DNA from: Hirschia sp. | GTDB lineage: Bacteria; Pseudomonadota; Alphaproteobacteria; Caulobacterales; Hyphomonadaceae | Assembly: GCA_002709235.1 (NCBI GenBank) | Contig: PAQI01000017.1 | Span: 2,079 to 48,342 of the forward strand | Direction: 5' to 3' | Length of the DNA: 46,264 bases | Shown: positions 40,349-46,264 of the stretch, one piece after another | Layout: each line of letters opens with the position of its first letter | How positions within the stretch are numbered: position 1 is the first letter of the stretch | Position numbers and translations under genes: made by a program | The notes under the pieces: model-generated | The model's input: only the letters and a program-made list of their open reading frames with translations | Databases searched by the model: none | What the model was told of the DNA's origin: nothing

Positions 40349-42973
40349 ATGACAGGTCGGCCCCATATCGCCCAGATGGTTGAAAACACGCGCAAACGCC
40401 TGTTCTGGCCTGCGCTCCTGTCAGCCTATGGGCCGATGCTGGCCTGGATCGCCGCCTTTGGCGTGCTGGCACTTGTCGGGGTGATTGACCGCATGCCATC
40501 GCGCATGATCGCGATCAGCGCCATCGTCTTTCATATCGGCTGGGTGCTGCTCCTGATCAGGGGACTGCGCGTCTGGAAACGCCCGACCACGCAAGACGCC
40601 AGAAAGCTGGTGGACCAGCTGGATGAAAGCCAGCCCGCCACCACACTCATCGATCGACCCATACGCCCGACCAGTCCGGCCGCTGACCTCTGGGCAGCCC
40701 ATCAGGCGCGCGTGCGTGATCAGGCTGCACATCTCTCCAGCCCCTCCTTGTTCAAACAGGTGCAATCGGCTGATCCGCTCGCGCTTCGCTTTGTGGCCCC
40801 CGCACTGGTTCTGGCCGCGGGCATTCACGCCGGCCCCTCCGCAACCCAGCGTCTGCTCGCAGGCATAGATCCTGATTTCGGCGCGATTGTCGGTGCCGAC
40901 AAGCTGACCGCGCAGGCATGGGTGGCACCGCCCGGATATACCAATCGCGCACCCTTCATTCTGGAAGACGGCGCACGCAATGCGGCACCGGACGGATCGG
41001 AATTGACCATCCGCGTGGATGCCAGAAGCGCGCCCACACTCATCGTGGTCGAAGGCGATGACACCACCCGCCGCAAGCTGAAAAAGGGTGAGGACGGTGC
41101 CTATGAAGCCCGGCTGACACTTGAAGATTCCCTGACGGCAGAACTGCACCTATGGGGCCGACGCGCGCATTACGAACTGTCCTCAATGGGCGACACACCG
41201 CCAATTGTTAGCTTCACCGAAGCCCCCTCCCGCGATGATCGCGACCGCGCTGCCTTTGGCTGGTCCGTGCTGGACGATTATGGCGTGGCCCGGCTTGAAC
41301 TGACCCTCTCGCCCACCCCCCGCAGTGGCCAGCCCGCCGAACAGACCGATTCCATTCCAATCGATCTGCCATCCGTTGAGCCACGCGAGGCCGAAGGCCA
41401 TGCCGCGCTGGACCTGACCCGCCACAAATGGGCCGGGCTGGAGGTCGATGCCCGCTTGCGCGCGGTCGATGCCGCCGGACAGGAAGGCTTTTCGGAGGTC
41501 ACCACCTTCACCTTGCCGTCCCGCCTGTTCCTCAAACCCCTTGCCAAGGCTGCGGCTGAAGTACGGTTTGAAGTGTTGCGTGAATCCGATGACTATGGCG
41601 CGCTGACCGAAACCCTTGTCGAGATTGCTGATGGCGAAGTGGTCCGCAAGATTGAAGGCTCTCGGCTGGATGTCGCCCCTGCGGGCGTGCGCCGTGCCTC
41701 CCTCATGCTGGATGGGCTGACATGGGAGCCTGAGACCTATTTCGACGACATGGCGCTCTATATGGGCTTTCGCCAGGCCCATGCCCAGCTCAACAGCGCA
41801 CGCTCCAAAGCCGATGCCGATAGGGTCGACAATCTCCTCTGGTCCGTGGCCCTGCGTGCGGAATATGGCGATTATGCTTCCGCCGCCGAAGAACTGGAAC
41901 GGGCCAGGCAGGCGCTGGAACGCGCCTTGCGCGACGGTGCCCCGGAAGATGAAGTCAAGCGTCTGATGGAGGCGTTCCGTCAGGCCGTACAGAATTATCT
42001 CAAGGCGCAGTTTGCCGAAGCCATGCGGCGCGGCGATGTCACCTCCGCCGATCAACAGCCCGGCGGCGACAGCCAGTCTGTCGGCGATGATGACCTTCAG
42101 CGCATGCTCAAGGCCATGGAAGAGCTGGCAGAAACCGGCGCGACCGAACAGGCCCGCCAACTCCTGGCTGACATGACCGACATGCTCGAACGCATGCAGA
42201 CCTTCCAGATGAATCCCAATGGCGAAGGCGGCGAGCCAATGTCCGGCCCGATGGCGGACGCCCTGCGCGAACTTGGCGAGGAACTTCTCAAGCAGCGTGA
42301 ACTCAATGACGATACACGCCGCACTCAACAACAGGGCGAAGCAGGCAAAGACGATATCGAAGACCTCGCCGACCGTCAGCAAGCCCTGCGTGACCAGCAA
42401 GGCGCTGGGCTTCCCGGCCTGGGAGATCCTCAGAGCGGTCAGGGCGAAGAAGAACAGGACGGTGCAAACACCGGCGAAGGCAGCCCGTCAGGTCCGGGAC
42501 AGGAAAATCAGCCACCTGAAGCACAAGGTGACGGTAATTCCACCGCCGAAGGAGAAGGCGATGGCGTGGGGGGCTCACAGCGCTATCGCAATCGCATGGC
42601 CGAAGCCCGCGCCGCACAGGAACGCGCCGCACAGGCCCTGCGCGACGGTGATCTGGAAACCGCTCAGCAGGAACAGCAACGCGCCACACAGGCGCTGGGA
42701 GAAGCTGCAACCGATCTCGCCCAGACGGCAGACCAGATGAACAAGATTGCCAATGGCGGAGATCCCGAAAGTGGCGAACGCAATCAGAGCGATCCGCTCG
42801 GCCGCCCCAATGGCAATGGCGATGCTGGCAATGGCGATGATGTCCACATCCCCGAACAACGCGAACGCCAGCGTGCCCGAGATATCCTCAATGAATTGCG
42901 CCGTCGCGCCAGTGAACGAAACCTCACAGACGACGAGCTGGACTATCTGCAACGCCTGCTGGATCGCTTCTAG
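40349..42973 (+). CDS. TIGR02302/DUF4175 family membrane protein
   Basis: The protein has 874 residues. Two N-terminal membrane helices (about 26-46 and 53-70) precede a large periplasmic part, with a third hydrophobic stretch near 147-160. The central part is beta-rich (for example DYGVARLELTLSP). The C-terminal third is highly charged and Gln/Glu/Gly-rich with long helices (LEETGATEQARQLL-type repeats, QQGEAGKDDIEDLADRQQAL). The order matches the TIGR02302 family, found in alphaproteobacteria after lysA; its function is unknown. It begins 12 nt after lysA. The stop is 1 bp from the convergent DJ-1-like gene stop. Confidence 0.85.
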   Translation: MTGRPHIAQMVENTRKRLFWPALLSAYGPMLAWIAAFGVLALVGVIDRMPSRMIAISAIVFHIGWVLLLIRGLRVWKRPTTQDARKLVDQLDESQPATTLIDRPIRPTSPAADLWAAHQARVRDQAAHLSSPSLFKQVQSADPLALRFVAPALVLAAGIHAGPSATQRLLAGIDPDFGAIVGADKLTAQAWVAPPGYTNRAPFILEDGARNAAPDGSELTIRVDARSAPTLIVVEGDDTTRRKLKKGEDGAYEARLTLEDSLTAELHLWGRRAHYELSSMGDTPPIVSFTEAPSRDDRDRAAFGWSVLDDYGVARLELTLSPTPRSGQPAEQTDSIPIDLPSVEPREAEGHAALDLTRHKWAGLEVDARLRAVDAAGQEGFSEVTTFTLPSRLFLKPLAKAAAEVRFEVLRESDDYGALTETLVEIADGEVVRKIEGSRLDVAPAGVRRASLMLDGLTWEPETYFDDMALYMGFRQAHAQLNSARSKADADRVDNLLWSVALRAEYGDYASAAEELERARQALERALRDGAPEDEVKRLMEAFRQAVQNYLKAQFAEAMRRGDVTSADQQPGGDSQSVGDDDLQRMLKAMEELAETGATEQARQLLADMTDMLERMQTFQMNPNGEGGEPMSGPMADALRELGEELLKQRELNDDTRRTQQQGEAGKDDIEDLADRQQALRDQQGAGLPGLGDPQSGQGEEEQDGANTGEGSPSGPGQENQPPEAQGDGNSTAEGEGDGVGGSQRYRNRMAEARAAQERAAQALRDGDLETAQQEQQRATQALGEAATDLAQTADQMNKIANGGDPESGERNQSDPLGRPNGNGDAGNGDDVHIPEQRERQRARDILNELRRRASERNLTDDELDYLQRLLDRF

Positions 42974-42974
42974 T

Positions 42975-43592
42975 TCAAGCCGTTTCGGCTGACACAGGAA
43001 GATAAGGCTTCACCACAGAGATCGCCCGCTGAACATATGTCTCCTTCTCCCCCACGGGAGCGACATAATGCATGGCCGCTTCAGCATCTGCCAGCCCCGC
43101 ACCACGCGCGATCAGCCAGGCTGCCAGATATTGTGAGGCAAGACACCCACCCGCCGTCGCCACATTGCCATGCGCGATGAAAGGCGCATCCAGCACCGTC
43201 ACACCCGCATCGATAACCCAGGGCTTTGTCGTCAGGTCGGTACAGGCAGGCAGATCACCGATCAGGCCCAGCTTGGCCAACAGCAATGTACCCGAACATT
43301 GCGCGCCAATCAGCTGGCGTTTCGGATCAAGCTGGATTCGCGAAAGCAGATTTGGATCTTCTGCGATCTCGCGCGTCCTGATCCCGCTTCCGATCAGCAC
43401 CGCATCCGCATCGGTCGCAAATTCCAGCGGCTTCTGCCCTTGCACCACAACACCATTCATCGAGGTAACCTCTGGTGTCGGCGTGGTGATATGCGCCTGC
43501 CATCCCTTGTCGCGCAGACGATTGAGAATGGCAGATGCAATGAAGGAATCCAGCTCATTGAAGCCATCAAATGTCAGCACGGCGATCTGCAT
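42975..43592 (-). CDS. DJ-1/PfpI family protein
   Basis: The protein has 205 residues with the DJ-1/PfpI glutamine-amidotransferase-like fold. MQIAVLTFDGFNELD starts the domain. The nucleophile-elbow Cys99 is in IGAQCSGTLLLAKLG, and ATAGGCLASQYLAAWL follows. It is the shorter, single-domain form without the AraC DNA-binding part. Members include isonitrile hydratases, glyoxalases and chaperones; the reaction here is not determinable. AGGAGA precedes ATG 43592, which decides the start over 43646. It follows the phosphoribosyltransferase gene by 54 nt on the same strand. Confidence 0.85.
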   Translation of the reverse strand: MQIAVLTFDGFNELDSFIASAILNRLRDKGWQAHITTPTPEVTSMNGVVVQGQKPLEFATDADAVLIGSGIRTREIAEDPNLLSRIQLDPKRQLIGAQCSGTLLLAKLGLIGDLPACTDLTTKPWVIDAGVTVLDAPFIAHGNVATAGGCLASQYLAAWLIARGAGLADAEAAMHYVAPVGEKETYVQRAISVVKPYLPVSAETA

Positions 43593-43646
43593 GGCTGTCT
43601 CCTGCGGGATAAAGAGAGAGAGTGAGAAAAGGACAGGTGCAGACAC

Positions 43647-44195
43647 CTATTCCGGTACGGCACCAAGATATGGCAGACCGCGCCATTTGCCAGCGTCATC
43701 CATGCCATATCCGACAAGATATCGCGGCGGCGCATCATAGGCCCAGTGGTCCAGGCCTTCCGGAACCGCCTCAGGCTTGCGGGCAAACACGCATGTCATG
43801 GCCTCGCGCGCACCCTTGGCCATCAGATGACCGCGGGCAAATTCCAGTGTCCGCCCTGAATCAAACACATCATCGAGGATCAGCACACCGCGATCCTTGA
43901 TCTGGCGCTGGATATCAGCGCGCACGACAACCCGGCCGGAACTGCTGCGTTCATCGCGATAGCTTTCCAGCCACAGCGCATCAAACCCGACATCCACCCC
44001 TCTCAGCGCAAGCGCCCGCAAGAGATCAGACGCAAAGGGTGTCGCCCCCAGAAGGATCACGATCGCCGTCCATGACTTGCCACGTAGTCGCGGCGCAAGC
44101 TGGTCGGCAAGTGTCTGGATACGGCGGTCTATTTCGGCAGCATCGAGCAGGACGTCGAAGGCCGGTGGCGACTGGTCGTCAATGATGTCCGTCAT
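43647..44195 (-). CDS. hpt: Hypoxanthine-type phosphoribosyltransferase
   Basis: The protein has 182 residues. It probably transfers the phosphoribosyl group of PRPP to hypoxanthine or guanine in purine salvage. The PRPP-binding motif is VLILDDVFDSGRTLEF (104-119), the conserved Ser-Tyr of the flexible loop is in LESYRDE, and the late Asp of the base-binding region (WAYDAPPRYLVGYG) fits HPRT. The start ATG 44195 overlaps the end of the MJ0042 gene by 17 bp, so the two are probably co-translated. An upstream ATG at 44210 is possible. DJ-1 follows. Confidence 0.88.
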   Translation of the reverse strand: MTDIIDDQSPPAFDVLLDAAEIDRRIQTLADQLAPRLRGKSWTAIVILLGATPFASDLLRALALRGVDVGFDALWLESYRDERSSSGRVVVRADIQRQIKDRGVLILDDVFDSGRTLEFARGHLMAKGAREAMTCVFARKPEAVPEGLDHWAYDAPPRYLVGYGMDDAGKWRGLPYLGAVPE

Positions 44196-45174
44196 CTGGG
44201 TCGGTCCCATGTGGATCACTGGTTTCATCAGCCTGGGGACCATGCGTGTTTTCGGCGTGGGTGTCACCCGTCATTTCGTCATCCTGATCAGACCCATGAT
44301 CAATGACAGGCGCATGCTCATCGCCGTAATCCTGTGACTCATCATGGTCCGGCGTATCAAGAGCCGGTTCGTGATGAGCCTCCCCGTGATCGGGCGCGGC
44401 ATGACCGGGCGTGGCATGATCAGACCCATCGTCCTGTGGCGCATGTATCTGCGCAGGCATGTCACGGCCCGATGCTTCAAACTCGACCGCCAGCTGGTAG
44501 CTGTCCATGGGGGGCGACAGGATATGCGCGGAAAAACCTGATTGCGCGCCTGGTGCGATCACATCGTCAAACAGGTTCACGCTCTCTTCATGGACCATAT
44601 CACCGGTTTCGGATGTCAGCATGATGCGAACCAGAGGCGCAACGCGATGCTTGTCGGCAATGTTGGACACCTTGCCGGTGACTGTCAGGATCGGCGTGGT
44701 TCCATCAAAGGAGCGCCGCGTTTCCAGATCTGTGAACTCCAGACCGAAACGATTGACCTCCATTCCGGCCATCGCGTAAATCGACGCCGTCTTGGGCCAG
44801 ATTTCCACAACTTTTTCCCGGTAGAGAACTGTCGCTGCGGCAACGCCCGTAAAGGTGGTCGCGCAAATCGCCCAGGCAGCGGAAGCGGCGATCAAACGGT
44901 TGCGTTTGCGGCGCTGGCGCTCTTTTTCCCTGATCTCGGCATGCGGTCCAGTTCGCCCTTCAGCGTTGGATTGTGCCTTCAGGCGCAGACGTTCCACTTG
45001 CGCCCGCGTCAATCCGGATTCATCCTCCACAACACTTTCGGTCTCAAGAACATGAGGGGGCTTGGCCATCCACGAATGACCACAGGCGCGACAACGCACA
45101 TTACGTCCACTCTCGCCGATTGCGGCGTCGGACAGCATGTAGCGCGTCTCGCAAGATGGACAAATGAGAATCAT
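44179..45174 (-). CDS. MJ0042 zinc-ribbon protein with DUF3426-like domain and His/Asp-rich tail
   Basis: The protein has 331 residues. The N-terminal zinc ribbon is CPSC (5-8) and CRAC (28-31). A basic region and one membrane helix (about 88-112) follow. The outer domain (about 115-240) has FDGTTPILTVTGKVSN and a beta-rich pattern like DUF3426. The last 90 residues are very rich in Asp and His (about 14 His) with repeated D-H pairs, suggestive of metal binding. Such proteins sit next to ftsEX in alphaproteobacteria; the role is unknown. ATG 45174 is chosen because the zinc ribbon begins there; the open frame extends to 45420 but that would overlap ftsE. It is divergent from ftsE. Confidence 0.85.
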   Translation of the reverse strand: MILICPSCETRYMLSDAAIGESGRNVRCRACGHSWMAKPPHVLETESVVEDESGLTRAQVERLRLKAQSNAEGRTGPHAEIREKERQRRKRNRLIAASAAWAICATTFTGVAAATVLYREKVVEIWPKTASIYAMAGMEVNRFGLEFTDLETRRSFDGTTPILTVTGKVSNIADKHRVAPLVRIMLTSETGDMVHEESVNLFDDVIAPGAQSGFSAHILSPPMDSYQLAVEFEASGRDMPAQIHAPQDDGSDHATPGHAAPDHGEAHHEPALDTPDHDESQDYGDEHAPVIDHGSDQDDEMTGDTHAENTHGPQADETSDPHGTDPDDGHH

Positions 45175-45193
45175 GGCCCCATCGAAATCACAT

Positions 45194-45219
45194 TTCTGGT
45201 TAATATAGTACAACCAGAA
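45194..45219. promoter_or_regulatory. Inverted repeat in the MJ0042-ftsE divergent region
   Basis: TTCTGGTT (45194-45201) and AACCAGAA (45212-45219) form a perfect 8-bp repeat around 10 AT-rich bases (AATATAGTAC). It lies in the 73 bp between the two start codons, as an operator would. Confidence 0.5.
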
Positions 45220-45247
45220 TCGCTCTTGCCCCCGGATTTGACACCTA

Positions 45248-45973
45248 ATGGCAGATACAAGACACAAAAATGAACAGACGCCGGCCGTCTGGTTCGAAAA
45301 TGTGAGCCAGTCATATGGTCCACAGGTGGATGTATTGTCGGGTGTGGATTTCGAGCTGCCTGCGCAATCCTTCACTCTGCTGACCGGGCCATCGGGTGCG
45401 GGCAAGACCACCCTGCTCAAGCTCGCCTATCTCGCACTGCGCCCGACACGTGGGCGGGTCAATCTGTTCGGTGTGGATACCAGCGCGCTCAATCGATCGG
45501 GCCTGGCCAAATTGCGCCGCCGTATCGGTGTGGTTTTCCAGGAGTTTCGCCTGCTTGATCACCTCACCGCTTATGAGAATGTCGCATTGCCCTTGCGCGT
45601 TGTTGGCCTGAGTGAACGCCAATATCGTGATGATGTGATGGAATTGCTCAGCTGGGTCGGCTTGGGTGATCGCATGGATGCTCGCCCCCCGACGCTGAGC
45701 GGTGGTGAAAAACAACGCGTCGCCATCGCCCGTGCGATCGTCGGCAAGCCAGACCTGCTGATTGCCGATGAACCTACAGGAAATGTGGATGCGGAAATGG
45801 GTGAAAGGCTCCTGCGTCTTTTTCTCGAACTCAACAAGCGACTGGGCACGACTGTCTTGATTGCGACACATGACATGGACATGGTGCGCAATTCCGGCGC
45901 AGAGATATTGCGCCTGTCGGATGGCAGCCTGATGCGCCAACCCGCATTACGTCGTGCTACACCAAAGGACTGA
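45248..45973 (+). CDS. ftsE: Cell division ATP-binding protein FtsE
   Basis: This is the ABC ATPase of the FtsEX complex, which activates peptidoglycan hydrolases at the division site. The 241 residues have Walker A GPSGAGKTT (47-55), the Q-loop FQEFRLLDHLT, the signature LSGGEKQR, Walker B LLIADEPTGNVD and the H-loop ATHD. FtsX begins 24 bp downstream on the same strand, so the pair is one operon. An inverted repeat lies in its promoter region. Confidence 0.95.
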   Translation: MADTRHKNEQTPAVWFENVSQSYGPQVDVLSGVDFELPAQSFTLLTGPSGAGKTTLLKLAYLALRPTRGRVNLFGVDTSALNRSGLAKLRRRIGVVFQEFRLLDHLTAYENVALPLRVVGLSERQYRDDVMELLSWVGLGDRMDARPPTLSGGEKQRVAIARAIVGKPDLLIADEPTGNVDAEMGERLLRLFLELNKRLGTTVLIATHDMDMVRNSGAEILRLSDGSLMRQPALRRATPKD

Positions 45974-45997
45974 TATGCAGAAAGGATCGACGACACG

Positions 45998-46264
45998 ATG
46001 AAATCGACGCCCCTCCTGCCTCAGGAAGACGCGCGCGACACGGCATTGTTCTTTGTCGTCTGCGCCCTGTGTTTCCTTGCTGCGCTGGCGGCGTTGTCGG
46101 CACGCGCAGCCTATTCAGCGGCCGAAGCCTGGACGAGTGACGTGACAGGTCAGATCACCATACGCATCGAAGGCGAGCAAACAGATCTGGACACCGCTTT
46201 CGACATCGTTTCCCGGCACCCTGATATAGCGACCGCCAGAAAGCTGACAAAGGACGATGCTGAA
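45998..46264 (+). CDS. ftsX: Cell division protein FtsX, N-terminal part (3' end outside window)
   Basis: The frame is open to the window end (89 codons). After a short cytoplasmic lead (KSTPLLPQEDARDTALFF) comes a membrane helix (about 14-35), then the start of a periplasmic domain with VTGQITIRIEGEQTD. This fits FtsX, the permease-like partner of FtsE, and the gene order supports it. AAAGGA (45981-45986) lies 11 nt before the ATG. Confidence 0.85.
   Translation, partial: MKSTPLLPQEDARDTALFFVVCALCFLAALAALSARAAYSAAEAWTSDVTGQITIRIEGEQTDLDTAFDIVSRHPDIATARKLTKDDAE

Overview
The window is a moderately GC-rich, gene-dense piece of a bacterial chromosome. It is most likely from an alphaproteobacterium, plausibly of the Caulobacterales/Maricaulales (Hyphomonadaceae-like) type. 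The reasons are inferential: a methylsuccinyl-CoA dehydrogenase of the ethylmalonyl-CoA pathway, a HIG1-type twin-membrane protein next to a PduO cobalamin adenosyltransferase, and the order tlpA / argH-lptM-lysA-DUF4175 / DJ-1-hpt-MJ0042 protein / ftsE-ftsX. I saw no rRNA, tRNA, CRISPR array, transposase or integrase.

Layout. 1-1701 is the C-terminal two thirds of clpB, followed by a small DUF1508 gene and an AT-rich stretch of about 760 bp with hairpins and a palindromic repeat pair. 2690-9050 holds the most interesting locus. A 1263-residue exported protein fuses a FecR domain, TPRs and a C-terminal outer-membrane-type beta-barrel. It is divergent from a CHASE2 receptor with a class III nucleotide cyclase domain, and a 15-bp palindrome lies between the two genes. 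Two perfect CRP-type sites (TGTGA-N6-TCACA) occur in the window, and both are here: one upstream of the neighbouring secreted protein and one inside the start of the cyclase gene. 9132-12321 is a DUF1800-DUF1501 exported pair. 12470-14772 has a complex I NDUFA9-like SDR, an RcnB-like secreted protein and uppP. 15108-21268 is gltD-gltB with a clear terminator.

21269-25240 carries small envelope proteins, a TspO homologue and a large orphan lipoprotein. 25240-25590 has no conventional gene. It contains a 30-codon ORF behind a 15-nt perfect complement of the 16S rRNA 3' tail, then a series of inverted repeats and an intrinsic terminator, so it looks like an uncharacterised leader or regulatory RNA unit. 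It is followed by mcd, a Cys-rich secreted protein, a GNAT, a membrane protein and a VOC protein. 29725-34220 has HIG1-like, PduO, a DUF885 lipoprotein, hemerythrin and 3-hydroxyacyl-CoA dehydrogenase genes. 34343-36742 is a TadG-like protein whose von Willebrand A domain is split by a proline-rich, Cys-containing insert.

The last part is housekeeping: tlpA-like, argH, lptM, lysA, DUF4175, DJ-1/PfpI, hypoxanthine phosphoribosyltransferase, an MJ0042 zinc-ribbon protein with a His/Asp-rich tail, ftsE and the start of ftsX. Functionally, the central genes suggest acyl-CoA and B12-dependent carbon metabolism (mcd, pduO, hbd). The cyclase locus suggests a cell-envelope signalling circuit that may use a cyclic nucleotide.
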